From Azospirillum rugosum (GTDB taxonomy: Bacteria; Pseudomonadota; Alphaproteobacteria; Azospirillales; Azospirillaceae), in the NCBI RefSeq assembly GCF_017876155.1, contig NZ_JAGINP010000015.1:1-64000 (forward strand): DNA of 64,000 bases, in the 5' to 3' direction. This document shows, one piece after another, positions 1 through 8,791 of this stretch. Numbering within the stretch: position 1 is the stretch's first letter; each line of letters begins with the position of its first letter. The notes below the pieces were generated by a model, which was not told the DNA's origin, ran no database searches, and saw only the letters and a list, made by a program, of their open reading frames with translations. The translations under genes and the position numbers were made by a program.

Positions 1-116
1 AGCACGGCGCCGTCCTCGTCGCGGGTGACGTAGCGGAACTGCGCGTGCGCGCCCGACAGGCGGCCGTCGCGGTCCCAGCGCACCAGGAATTCGTAAGCGT
101 GCTTTTCCGTCTTCAT
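1..116 (-). CDS. Phage-module hypothetical protein, C-terminus beyond window
   Basis: Only the first 38 or so codons are visible. The protein starts MKTEKHAYEFLVRWDRDGRL and continues off the left edge. A strong Shine-Dalgarno (GGAGG) lies seven bases before the ATG. I do not recognise the family. It is the last visible member of a minus-strand run that includes a phage tail-fibre-like protein, so a role in a phage or tailocin structure is inferred from position only. Confidence 0.6.
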   Translation of the reverse strand, partial: MKTEKHAYEFLVRWDRDGRLSGAHAQFRYVTRDEDGAV

Positions 117-141
117 AAGTGCCTCCAAGACGCGATGTGGA

Positions 142-891
142 TCAGGAAACGGCGGCGCCGTCGGGCCACCGCCAACCGGTGCCGTCGCTGACGGCCAGCC
201 GCCGGTTCGCCGCGCCGTCGGAGACGTAGATCAGCCCGCGCGCCGTCGCCGTCGGCAGAGTGGCGATGGTGTAGCTCGGCAGAGCCGGGACGGAGCCGAA
301 CAGCACCCGCCCGCCGCCGTCCGGGTTCAGGTGCAGGTCGGCCACTGCGCCGGCCGCCGTCGCCCCTTGCAGGGCGGCAGCGTTGTATCGGCTGCCGATG
401 AGAACGCGACCGGTGTTCCCGGCGTCGGTGCTGGTGATCTGCGCCACCCACCCGGCCGCGAGGTTGCCGGTCGCGGTCAGGGTGGTGACGGTGGCGGTGC
501 TGGGCGCCGTCGCCCCGATCGGGGTGCCGTTGATCGACCCGCCGGTGACGGCGACGGCGTTGGCGTTCTGGGCCGACAGGCTGCCCAGCGCGGCCAGTTC
601 CGAGTGGACGAAGGCGGTGGTGGCGAGCTGGGTGGTGTTGGTGCCGACGGGCGCGGTCGGCGCGGTCGGCGTGCCGCCGAGGACCGGCGAAACCAGCGGG
701 GCCTTGGCGTTGAGCGCGCCTTGCAGGCCGTTCACATCGGCGACGGCGTGGCCGTGGACGGACGTGGCGAGACCCTGACGGATGGCGTCGACCGTGGTGC
801 GGACGGTGGCGGTGCCGTCGTCGACCGGCACGATTTCCGCTCCCGTCAGGGCGCCCGCGGCGGGCAGCTGGTGGATGGCGATGTCGGGCAT
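142..891 (-). CDS. Phage tail-fibre-like protein
   Basis: A 249-residue protein rich in Ala, Thr and Gly. It has the stretch TQLATTAFVHSE around residues 87-98; a 'LATTAFV' segment is typical of phage tail fibre and collar proteins. The middle is a low-complexity series of short beta-forming segments (AVTGGSING, ATVTTLTATG). The C-terminus ends in a compact GTGWRW segment, as in many tail-fibre tips. The ATG is preceded by CGGAG at a normal distance. It lies directly downstream of two small genes of the same strand, probably one transcript. Its likely role is host recognition by a phage or phage-derived particle. Exact family not certain. Confidence 0.65.
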   Translation of the reverse strand: MPDIAIHQLPAAGALTGAEIVPVDDGTATVRTTVDAIRQGLATSVHGHAVADVNGLQGALNAKAPLVSPVLGGTPTAPTAPVGTNTTQLATTAFVHSELAALGSLSAQNANAVAVTGGSINGTPIGATAPSTATVTTLTATGNLAAGWVAQITSTDAGNTGRVLIGSRYNAAALQGATAAGAVADLHLNPDGGGRVLFGSVPALPSYTIATLPTATARGLIYVSDGAANRRLAVSDGTGWRWPDGAAVS

Positions 892-898
892 GGGACGG

Positions 899-1015
899 TC
901 ATCTCCGGATGAGGCGCAGCCCCGACCGCGTCACCAGCGGGCTTGCGAAACGGGTGGTCAGGAGCGTGGCGAGGCGCCGCGCCGCGCTCAGCAGGAGGCC
1001 GGTGCGGATCAGCAT
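899..1015 (-). CDS. 38-residue basic small protein in phage module
   Basis: A short open frame whose ATG overlaps the TGA of the upstream gene by one base (TGATG), which implies translational coupling. It encodes 38 residues, MLIRTGLLLSAARRLATLLT onward, very rich in Arg and Leu and ending LRLIRR. It could form an amphipathic or membrane-associated helix. Its stop lies just before the ribosome-binding site of the tail-fibre-like gene. The tight packing is the main argument that it is real; no family is recognised. Confidence 0.45.
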   Translation of the reverse strand: MLIRTGLLLSAARRLATLLTTRFASPLVTRSGLRLIRR

Positions 1016-1320
1016 CACAGCATCTCCGACAGGTGGAGCGTGCCGTCGCCGGTGGCGCGGATGGCGGCCAGGGATTCGCCGGGCACGACGCGGAAATATT
1101 CCGGGGCGTCCGCCGGCAGATAGTGGCCGGCCTGGGTTGCGACCGGGCTGCGGCCCAGGACGAGGAAGCAGGGCGCCGTGGCGACGGCGCGCACCACCGT
1201 GGTGGTCGCCCCGAAGGGGGCGGAGGCGGTCGACGTGGCGGCGATGGCCACCGCCTGCGCGGTGCCCGGCCGAAGCGCCTGGATGTGGTGGCCATAGTCG
1301 TCCGTTGGCAAAAGCGGCAT
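1015..1320 (-). CDS. Small phage-associated structural protein, hypothetical
   Basis: A 101-residue protein beginning MPLLPTDDYGHHIQAL. The ATG is preceded by AAGGAGAAG at good spacing, which fixes the start over a longer upstream reading. The sequence (TSTASAPFGATTTVVRAVAT, then SLAAIRATGDGTLHLSEML) looks like a small beta-sandwich. Such proteins occur next to tail-fibre genes in proteobacterial prophages and gene-transfer agents. It is the first gene of the visible minus-strand phage-like run and starts downstream of a terminator. Confidence 0.55.
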   Translation of the reverse strand: MPLLPTDDYGHHIQALRPGTAQAVAIAATSTASAPFGATTTVVRAVATAPCFLVLGRSPVATQAGHYLPADAPEYFRVVPGESLAAIRATGDGTLHLSEML

Positions 1321-1384
1321 AAGCGCTTCTCCTTCCTGTCGGCAGGGTGTTGTCGGGATCGGCCCGGCCGGCGTGCGCGGCCGG

Positions 1385-1410
1385 AAAAAAGAAACCCCGC
1401 CACGGCGGGG
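1385..1410 (-). terminator. Rho-independent terminator
   Basis: Read on the minus strand, a six-base-pair CCCCGC/GCGGGG stem with a four-base loop is followed by TTTC and a run of six T. It lies after the giant glycosyltransferase gene ending at 1494 and before the phage-like run starting at 1320. It therefore separates the glycan locus from the phage module. Confidence 0.7.
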
Positions 1411-1493
1411 GGCCGGGCGGGGATGCACGTCGGGTGTTGGCGAAAATATTCCTACATTAGGTGGCGTGCCCTGTCAAGCCGCCTCAAGCCGCC

Positions 1494-4400
1494 TCAAGCC
1501 GTCACCCGTCCCGTCCAGGCGGCGGCGGTGGCGGGATCGACCGGCGCGTCGTCGCCCCCCTGCATCCGCATCCGGTGCAGGGCGCCGATCGTCCCCAGGG
1601 CTTCCGCGGCCCGTTGCGCCGGGCTGTGGTGATCGCGGATCAGCGCCGCCAGCCGCTGCGCCCGCCTGTCCCGATCCTCGGGACGGGCCATGAGATCGGA
1701 CACCGCGGCGGCAAGCTCGGCGGCGTCGGCACCGGTGGCGACGGCATCGCCGAACAGCTCCGCGACGGCCGGGGCGGGGCGGGTGACGACGAAGGCGCCG
1801 TCGGCCCCCGCCTCGAACAGGTCGAGCGGCAGGAAGCCATCGGCCGCATCGTCGGGGGAAAGGTCGACATAGACGGTCGCCGCGGACGCGCGCAGACGGT
1901 GCAGGTCCTCCCCCGCGATCCGCCGGCCTTCGACGCGGTCGAGCGGCGCCGTGCCGTCCCACCCCTCGCCGAAAAGGACGAGCGGCAGCCCGGCGGCCAA
2001 CGCGTCGACGGCAATGCCGCGGTGCCCGGCGGGACGGTCGCCGACGAACAGGTGGGCGCCGGCGGTGGACCCGGATTGGGGCTCGCGGGGCCGGACCTCG
2101 GCGCAGGGGAGAAGCGGCGATGCCGGCAGTCCCGTCTCGGCCAACCGGCGCGCGCAGGCGGCGGAGGCGACGAAGACATGGTCGTAGCCGAGCATTTCCG
2201 CGCGCGACACCCGCCCGGGCTGGCCGGTCAGCCACAGGATGTTGATGTGTTCCGGCTGCGGCTCGTAGGCGTCGGGGCCGCGCAGCACGATCACGACGTC
2301 GTCCATGCGGTCCATCCGCCGCCATTCGGGCCGGCCGTCGATCCGCACGCGGTGGCCGTGCGCCCGCATGGCCTTCGCCAGGGCCTCGGCCATGCGGCGC
2401 TCGGGTCCGCCGGTCTCGCCGCTGCTCCCATTGCTGGCGCCTGGCGTCGGACCGGGCACCTTGAGGGCGATGCGCAGGCTGGTCTCCGCGTGCCGGCGCA
2501 GCTGGTCGAGCAGCGACCGGGCCCGCTGCCCGCAGTGGTGGCGCTCCCGCACCAGCGCCGCCAGCCGGGCCGCCAGGGCGTCGCGCTCGTCGGGATGGTC
2601 GAGGAAATGGGCGATCCGCCGGGCGAGGTCGTCGCGGTCCGACCAGACCGGCAGCAGCCCGTCGAATGCCTCCCGCGCGGCGGCCTCCGCGTTCGTCAGG
2701 ACCAGGCGCCCGGCCGCCAGGGCGGCCAGCGTCCGCGGGCCCGCCACGCCCCACCGGCGCTCGTCCGCGCCGGCGCCGTCGACGACCAGGGAGGTCGAGG
2801 CGTGCAGGTCGGGCAGGCGGGCGTGGGGCTGGACGCCGCGCGCGCAGGCCGCAAGGCGCGGATCCTCGTCCCAGCCTTCCCCGAACAGGGCCAGCCGGCG
2901 GCCGGGCAGCAGCCGGGGGTCGAGCGCGTCGGCCACGGCCGGGCCGACGCGGTGGGCGGCGCCCGTCAGGCAGACGTCGGATTCCAGCTGCCGGTCGGGC
3001 CGGCCGGCCGCGTGGAGGTCGGGATCGACGGCGTTGGGAAAGGCCAGGACGGCCGGCCCGAACCGCTCGCCGAGGCGCTGCGCGAAGCTGGCGGAGGCGG
3101 ACAGGTACAGGTCGTAGCGGTCGAACCAGTCCTGCTCCTCCCACCGCTCGAACCGGTCCTGGCACCAGGCGACGCACAGCAGGTCGGGGCCGGCGTTCAC
3201 CACGGCGGTCAGGTCGTAGTCCCAGCGGGTGACGATCAGCAGGCTGAGGTCGGCAAGGTCGTACCAGTCCTGGTGCTCGTCCAGGAACACGACCTCGATG
3301 CCGGGATGCCGCAGCAGGGCGCGCCCCAGCTCCAGCGCCAGGGCGTGGTCCTCCGCCGTGGCCGCGGGGCCGCTTTCGCTGACCACGAAGCCGATGCGCA
3401 GCGGCTCCACGGTGTAGACGCGGTCCCGCGCGACCTGGCTTTCCCGGACCAGCCGCTTGACGGCGTAGCCGTAGCGCCGGGCCAGCAGGCGGTCGTTGTC
3501 CGCGTGCCGGCCGGCCACCGCCGGCTCCCGCCCGGTCAGCCGGGTGAAGCCGCGGTGGTGGAGCGCGGTCAGGTGGTTGGCCGTGATCACGCGCTTGCCG
3601 AGGCGCTGCCGGTACTTCAGGCAGAGATCGACGTCCTCGTAGCCGTAGACGTACGCCTCGCAGAAGCCGCCGGCGGCCAGGAACTCGTCGCGGCGCACCA
3701 GCATGATCGCGCCGGTGGTGGCCGCCGTCTCCTCCGCGACGTGGGCGCCGGCGGCCGACCAGGGCGAGAACTTCTCGTCGTAGGGGCTGTAGACCGGCCG
3801 GTCGCTGCCGCAGAACCGCACGCCCAGATGCTGGATCGGCGGGATGTCCAGTTCGGAATGCTTGTCCAGCGTGTCCAGCAGCTTGCAGCCGACCACGCCC
3901 ACGCCGGGATCCTGGTCGAGGATCGCCGTCATCGGCGACAGGATGTCCTGGACGAGGATGACGTCGTTGTTGAGGAACAGCACGTGCCGCCCGCGCGCGA
4001 GCGCCGCCGCCCGGTTGTTCGAGGCGGAAAACGAGCCGTTGTGGTCCAGATAGGCCGTCACGATGGGAAGCCGCGCGCACCAGCCGTCGACGATGGCGCG
4101 GCTGCGGTCGGTCGAGTCATGGTCGACCAGGATGATCTCGTAGGTCCCCGCCTTGCACCAGCGCTGGATCGACCGGAAGAGCGGGTCGAGCAGGGCCTCC
4201 CCGTTGCGGTTGAGGATCACCAGGGAAACGGCGCAGGACTCCGCGTCGACGGTGACGGGCGGGGCGGGATCGGCGGGGAAGGCGCGGAAGAAGTCGGCGA
4301 GCGCCGGCGGCGTTCCGCCCAGGCGGCCGCGCTTGGGGAAGCTGACCCGGATCGGGCTGCCGTTCAGGGGATTGCCGCTGCCCACCACCCGGACCACGGC

Positions 4401-5921
4401 GTCGTGGGGCCGCCCGTCGCGCACGAAGGCCGGGGTGTCGATCCGGAAGCCGCAGTTGCCCGCCCTGGGATGGCCGCTCTTCACGTCGGGACGGAAGACG
4501 TTGGTGGTGAAGCGGCCGATCACCTTGCCGTCCACGACGAGTTCGAGATCGATGGGCCGCTCGGGCGCGTTGAGGTCGAGCGCCCAGCCGACGGCTTCCC
4601 AGCGGCGCAGGGAGTCGAAATAGCCGATGATGTGCTCCGGCGCCTCCGGCTGGCGGACCAGGGCCGGGGAGCGGGCAAGCTCGTACCCGGCGCCGACGAC
4701 CTCCACGCGCACCATGGCGTCGGTGGCCAGCGGCGGTTCGAAGGGCAGGTGGAAGGCGAAGGCCGCGTCGGCGGTGCCGGCGTCCGTCACGTCGGTGCGC
4801 GGCGACAGCGCGGCGGTGGAGGCGATCGTCCGCCCGTCGATGGACGCGGCGACGCGGATGCGCCCGCCCGCGTCCTTCCCCTTCACGCCGATCCATCCGT
4901 CGATGCCGGACGGCGTGGCCGTCTCGACCACGCCGACGTAACGGCCGAAGCGCAGGCGGCGCTCGCCGTCCGCCAGCGGGGTTCCGGTCCCGGCGATGCG
5001 GACGGCCACCTCGTGCTCGAAGCCGTCGCGCAGGACCGCCGGCGTGCCGATCCGGAATCCGCAGGAGCCGCCCGGCGCCTTGCCGTCCTCGGTTGCCGCG
5101 GGCGCCGGCTCGGCGCGCTTCAGGGAGGCCCGGCCGCTGGCCGCCACCGCGCCGTCCACCAGCACCTCGACGACGGCGGGCGCGCCGGCGGCGTCGCCGA
5201 GCGCCCAGCCTTCGATGACGTGGGCGTCGAGGAACTCGACCGCCCCCTCGTTCCGTCGCGCCGCCCCGGCGTCGTCGCCGCCGGGAGCGACGGTGACGAG
5301 GACCGGGCTGTTGTCGAGTTCGCCGCCGCCGGCCACCCGGACGTGGATCCGCTTGGGCGTCCCGTCGGCCAGGCAGGCGGGCAGGCGGGCGTGAAAGCCA
5401 TGGCGCCCGACGCCGCTCCCCCCGAAGAGGTTCGGCTCCGGTTCCGGGACGGTCTGGTCGGCCAGGCATTCGGCCACGACCGCGCCGTCCACGACCAGTT
5501 CCAGCGCCAGCGGCTCGTCCGGCCGGCGGTGGTCGAACGCCCAGCCGTACAGGCTGCGCGCGGTGACCGTGTCGATCTGCCCGGCCAGCGGCGGCTTGAT
5601 CACGAAGTCGGTCGGACGCGGCAGGTCGGACCCGTCGGGGCAGACCGCCCGCAGCGTTGCGAAGGCGTCGGACGGCACGTCCGGCGGGATGTCGAAGACG
5701 AAGCTGTGCGCGCCGATTCCGCCGGCGTCGAGATCCGGGCGCGGCTGGTCGGCGCGCACCGACCCGATCGGCGTCCGTCCCAGGAGGATCGTCACCTCCA
5801 CCACGTCGGACCGCTGGTCCGTCCGGACGACCCAGCCCCGGATGTGCCGTGGCCCGATGCCGTCGAGAAAGCCTTCGTAGGACAGGACGAAAGCATCGCT
5901 AACGGCGTCGGCGGGCAGCAT
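1494..5921 (-). CDS. Giant multidomain glycosyltransferase (five GW modules, GT2, two GT-B-like domains)
   Basis: About 1475 residues from the ATG at 5921, which has AGGGA ten bases upstream; a GTG at 5978 in frame lacks such a site. Residues 15-530 hold five beta-type modules of about 100 residues, each with a Gly-Trp core (RGWVV 28, YGWAFD 125, EGWALG 237, DGWIG 341, VGWALD 444) and a following LVVDGxVV strand. Residues 565-830 form a GT2 domain with LNRNGE, LVDHDSTD, FLNNDV and YGYEDVDLCLKY. Two domains follow, near 840-1140 and 1180-1475. Both carry LFGEGWD (1012 and 1316), resembling CgeB-like/Glyco_trans_1_2 transferases. It probably adds several sugars to a surface polysaccharide in the cytoplasm. 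Substrates cannot be told from sequence. Confidence 0.85.
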   Translation of the reverse strand: MLPADAVSDAFVLSYEGFLDGIGPRHIRGWVVRTDQRSDVVEVTILLGRTPIGSVRADQPRPDLDAGGIGAHSFVFDIPPDVPSDAFATLRAVCPDGSDLPRPTDFVIKPPLAGQIDTVTARSLYGWAFDHRRPDEPLALELVVDGAVVAECLADQTVPEPEPNLFGGSGVGRHGFHARLPACLADGTPKRIHVRVAGGGELDNSPVLVTVAPGGDDAGAARRNEGAVEFLDAHVIEGWALGDAAGAPAVVEVLVDGAVAASGRASLKRAEPAPAATEDGKAPGGSCGFRIGTPAVLRDGFEHEVAVRIAGTGTPLADGERRLRFGRYVGVVETATPSGIDGWIGVKGKDAGGRIRVAASIDGRTIASTAALSPRTDVTDAGTADAAFAFHLPFEPPLATDAMVRVEVVGAGYELARSPALVRQPEAPEHIIGYFDSLRRWEAVGWALDLNAPERPIDLELVVDGKVIGRFTTNVFRPDVKSGHPRAGNCGFRIDTPAFVRDGRPHDAVVRVVGSGNPLNGSPIRVSFPKRGRLGGTPPALADFFRAFPADPAPPVTVDAESCAVSLVILNRNGEALLDPLFRSIQRWCKAGTYEIILVDHDSTDRSRAIVDGWCARLPIVTAYLDHNGSFSASNNRAAALARGRHVLFLNNDVILVQDILSPMTAILDQDPGVGVVGCKLLDTLDKHSELDIPPIQHLGVRFCGSDRPVYSPYDEKFSPWSAAGAHVAEETAATTGAIMLVRRDEFLAAGGFCEAYVYGYEDVDLCLKYRQRLGKRVITANHLTALHHRGFTRLTGREPAVAGRHADNDRLLARRYGYAVKRLVRESQVARDRVYTVEPLRIGFVVSESGPAATAEDHALALELGRALLRHPGIEVVFLDEHQDWYDLADLSLLIVTRWDYDLTAVVNAGPDLLCVAWCQDRFERWEEQDWFDRYDLYLSASASFAQRLGERFGPAVLAFPNAVDPDLHAAGRPDRQLESDVCLTGAAHRVGPAVADALDPRLLPGRRLALFGEGWDEDPRLAACARGVQPHARLPDLHASTSLVVDGAGADERRWGVAGPRTLAALAAGRLVLTNAEAAAREAFDGLLPVWSDRDDLARRIAHFLDHPDERDALAARLAALVRERHHCGQRARSLLDQLRRHAETSLRIALKVPGPTPGASNGSSGETGGPERRMAEALAKAMRAHGHRVRIDGRPEWRRMDRMDDVVIVLRGPDAYEPQPEHINILWLTGQPGRVSRAEMLGYDHVFVASAACARRLAETGLPASPLLPCAEVRPREPQSGSTAGAHLFVGDRPAGHRGIAVDALAAGLPLVLFGEGWDGTAPLDRVEGRRIAGEDLHRLRASAATVYVDLSPDDAADGFLPLDLFEAGADGAFVVTRPAPAVAELFGDAVATGADAAELAAAVSDLMARPEDRDRRAQRLAALIRDHHSPAQRAAEALGTIGALHRMRMQGGDDAPVDPATAAAWTGRVTA

Positions 5922-6421
5922 GCAGCAACGTTCCCTGGTGAGCAGGGTGGCGAGGCCGGGCAAGGGCTCGTCCACCACGGGTTGGTGTCATCGGACCACA
6001 TTCCCCGGAAAGAGTGGATGCCGGGTTAACGGGCCGGCCGGCGGCGCTGCGCCGGACTCTTCATCCCTTCTGCTCCGCTCCACGCGGAAAGGACCCGGCC
6101 AGGGAAATATCGGCAAGGCTTGGCAGAAGGTTCGCCGACGGTTGCATTGCAAACTTGTAACATTTATTTCCGAGGCGAAAGCCTCATCCTCTCCAGCGAT
6201 CCGTCAGTGACATCAATGGGCGATGACAAATGATTGATCGCCCCGCCCGGACAGGCAAGCGTATGGGGATGATGTTGATCCTGCTTCCATCGCCGTGATA
6301 TAGGTCTTCCGACCGAGTTACCCAAATTGGCTGAGCCAGCAGCCTTTCTTGCCGCAACCTGGCAGGGAAGCGCGGCGAGGGTTGCGTTGGTTCGCACGAT
6401 GTCAGCCCGCCGGCGCAAGCC
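5922..6421. other. Divergent intergenic region between two glycosyltransferase genes
   Basis: About 500 bases with lower GC than the flanking genes, particularly 6140-6330. It must hold the promoters of the divergent genes at 5921 and 6422. A small hairpin GAGGC-GAAA-GCCTC sits at 6172-6185. No convincing open frame, tRNA or repeat was seen. Confidence 0.5.
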
Positions 6422-8791
6422 GTGGGGCGCAAATGCCGGAATGTCGCTGTGCTTGTAGATCCGCCTCCGGTGCTGGTGCCGGGTTTTCCGGACCCCCGAA
6501 CGAATGATTCCGGAACCGAGCACACCGGCGGTCGCCCCTTCGCCACGGAACAGGCCTGGCTGGACAACGTCCGGAAAACCATCTGGCTGATCCGTCCCGA
6601 CCTCCGCGATCACTGCGGACAGGATTGGGAGCGCTTCAACGCGTGGTTGCTGCTGAACGGCGCGGCGGAATACCGCGCCCTGGCCGAGATCAGCGAGGAG
6701 CAACGAGCCCGCGACCTGGAGTCGGAGCCGGCGGAGGAAGCCTTCCCCGACGTGCGGCCGCGCCTGACCCGCCTGATGAAGCAGGCCTGGTCGCTTCTGC
6801 CCGACCTGAAGACGGTGTTCGACCTCGCCACGCCCGAAGGGCAGCGCGACTTCGCCACCTGGCTGATCGTCCACGGCCGGCGCCAGTCGGATGGCTGGGC
6901 GGATCTGGCCCTGGCCGTGGCCCGGCCGCTGCTGTCGGAGCCGGCCCCGGAGGCCGTGCCGGGGCAGTATCCGGTGCTGACCAGATTCATGACGATGGTG
7001 CACCGGGCGCGGGCCGACCTGCCGAACGCCTTCAACCTCGCCACGCCCGAAGGGCAGCGGGACTTCGCCTGGTGGGTCTTCATCAACGGGCCGGGCGAAC
7101 TCGGCCTCGCCCGCTACATCACCGACGAGCAGAAGCGCTTCCTGAACGAGCCGGACGAGAGCCTGCCGGCCGACACGCCCATCCCCATCAGCCGCCTGAT
7201 GCGCCAGATCTGGCTCCGGCGGCCCGACCTTCAGGCGGCCTTTCCGCTCGACCAGGCCGGCGGCCGGGCCGGATTCCTGGCCTGGTACGTCGTCCACGGC
7301 GTCGGGGAGCTGCAGCTGGCCGAGGTGATCGACGCGCCGATGGCGGGGGAACTGCTGGCCCCGGCCGGCGAGGCGCTGCCCGTGCCGCGCGTCCTGTCGC
7401 TTCTGTGGACGGGTGACGTGGCGCTGCAGGAGCGCTTTCCCGATCCCGCCGCGCCGGACTTCCGCCTCTGGGCCGATGGCGAGGGCCGCGCGCGCTATCC
7501 CGTCCTGGCGCGCCTGGCCAAGCTGGCCGCGACGCCGGCCCAGGGGACGCCCGCCCCGGCGGTGCGCAACGGGCGGGGCGACCTGCCGTTCGGCGTCAAC
7601 CTGATCGGCGCCGCGCGCGGCCAGTTCGGCATCGGCGAGGACGTGCGGATGGCCGCGCACGCCATGCGCGTCGCCGGCATCCCCTTCAGCATCTACAACG
7701 TCGATCCCGGGCCCAGCGTGTGCCAGGGCGACGACAGCGTCGAGGGGCTGATCGGCGACGGCCTGCCCTATGCGGTCAACATGATCTGCACCACCGGCAT
7801 CGAGACGGCGCGCCTGGCGGCGTTCGAAGGCCGGCGCCTGTTCGACGGGCGGCCCGCCATCGGCTTCTGGCCATGGGAGCTGCCCGAATGGCCGCGGGAA
7901 TGGCGGCACGCCTACGACCTCGTCGACGAGGTCTGGGCGTCGACCCGCTACACCTACCAGGCCTACGCGGCGAGCTGCCCCAGGACGGTGCGGCACATGC
8001 CCATGACCGTCACGGTGGACGCCAGCGACGGGCTCGGCCGGCGCGACTTCGGCCTGCCCGAGAACCGCTTCCTCTTCGTCTTCTCCTTCGACGCGCTGTC
8101 CAGCTTCTTCCGCAAGAACCCGGAGGCCTGCGTGCAGGCCTTCCGGATGGCCTTCCCGCGCGGCGACGAGCCGGTCGGGCTGGTGATCAAGGCGATGCGC
8201 GCGACGGGCGAGAACCCGGTGTGGCTGTCCATGCTCGACACGGCGGCGGCCGACCGGCGCATGACCATCATCGGGCGGACGCTGACCCGCGGAGCCGTGC
8301 TCGACCTCTACCGCGCCTGCGACTGCTTCGTCTCGCTGCACCGGGCCGAGGGCTTCGGGCGCGGGATCGCCGACGCGATGATGCTGGGCAAGCCGGTGAT
8401 CGTCACCGGCCATTCCGGCAACCTCGACTTCACCACGCCGGGCTGCGCCGCCCTGGTGGACCACCGGCCGCGGCCGGTGGGAGCGGACGAATACCCGTTC
8501 GCCGCCGGCCAGATGTGGGTGGAGCCGAGCGTCGAGCACGCCGCCTGGTGGATGCGGCGCCTTTTCGAGGAGGCGCAGCTGCGCGAGCGGCTGGCCGAGC
8601 AGGGGCGGCGGCTGACGATGGCGACCTACGCGCCCGAGGTGGTGGGCGCCCATTACGCCGCGGTGCTTCGCCAGGTGATGTCCGGCCAGGGGATTTCCGG
8701 CCGGAGGACGTCCGAATGGCGCTGCCAGCCCGAGGCCGCGCAAACCGACCACGATTCCAATCAGCACCTAATCCGGGGCTTCCAGCGATGA
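6422..8791 (+). CDS. GT4-type glycosyltransferase with N-terminal helical repeats
   Basis: Up to 789 residues; the GTG start is the first available and has no clear ribosome-binding site, so the N-terminus is uncertain. Residues 43-360 contain about five helical repeats of 65-75 residues. Each has a (L/I)xRLM..W...PDL part and a WLIVHG/WVFINGPGE/WYVVHGVGE part. Residues 388-770 form a GT-B glycosyltransferase: GVNLIGAARGQFGIGEDVR, FWPWELPEWP, then the nucleotide-sugar site SLHRAEGFGRGIADAM followed by GKPVIVTGHSGN. Related proteins act on LPS or capsule. The stop overlaps the hddA start (ATGA), so the two are coupled. Two helical repeats share a nearly identical 34-base DNA segment. Confidence 0.8.
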   Translation: MGRKCRNVAVLVDPPPVLVPGFPDPRTNDSGTEHTGGRPFATEQAWLDNVRKTIWLIRPDLRDHCGQDWERFNAWLLLNGAAEYRALAEISEEQRARDLESEPAEEAFPDVRPRLTRLMKQAWSLLPDLKTVFDLATPEGQRDFATWLIVHGRRQSDGWADLALAVARPLLSEPAPEAVPGQYPVLTRFMTMVHRARADLPNAFNLATPEGQRDFAWWVFINGPGELGLARYITDEQKRFLNEPDESLPADTPIPISRLMRQIWLRRPDLQAAFPLDQAGGRAGFLAWYVVHGVGELQLAEVIDAPMAGELLAPAGEALPVPRVLSLLWTGDVALQERFPDPAAPDFRLWADGEGRARYPVLARLAKLAATPAQGTPAPAVRNGRGDLPFGVNLIGAARGQFGIGEDVRMAAHAMRVAGIPFSIYNVDPGPSVCQGDDSVEGLIGDGLPYAVNMICTTGIETARLAAFEGRRLFDGRPAIGFWPWELPEWPREWRHAYDLVDEVWASTRYTYQAYAASCPRTVRHMPMTVTVDASDGLGRRDFGLPENRFLFVFSFDALSSFFRKNPEACVQAFRMAFPRGDEPVGLVIKAMRATGENPVWLSMLDTAAADRRMTIIGRTLTRGAVLDLYRACDCFVSLHRAEGFGRGIADAMMLGKPVIVTGHSGNLDFTTPGCAALVDHRPRPVGADEYPFAAGQMWVEPSVEHAAWWMRRLFEEAQLRERLAEQGRRLTMATYAPEVVGAHYAAVLRQVMSGQGISGRRTSEWRCQPEAAQTDHDSNQHLIRGFQR

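Noticed and set aside
1461..6029. A 1522-codon open frame on the plus strand
   Set aside because: It is antisense to the giant glycosyltransferase. Its translation is low complexity (Gly, Arg, Pro, Val, Gln) with no motif, while the minus frame has clear GT2 and GW motifs. High GC creates such shadows.
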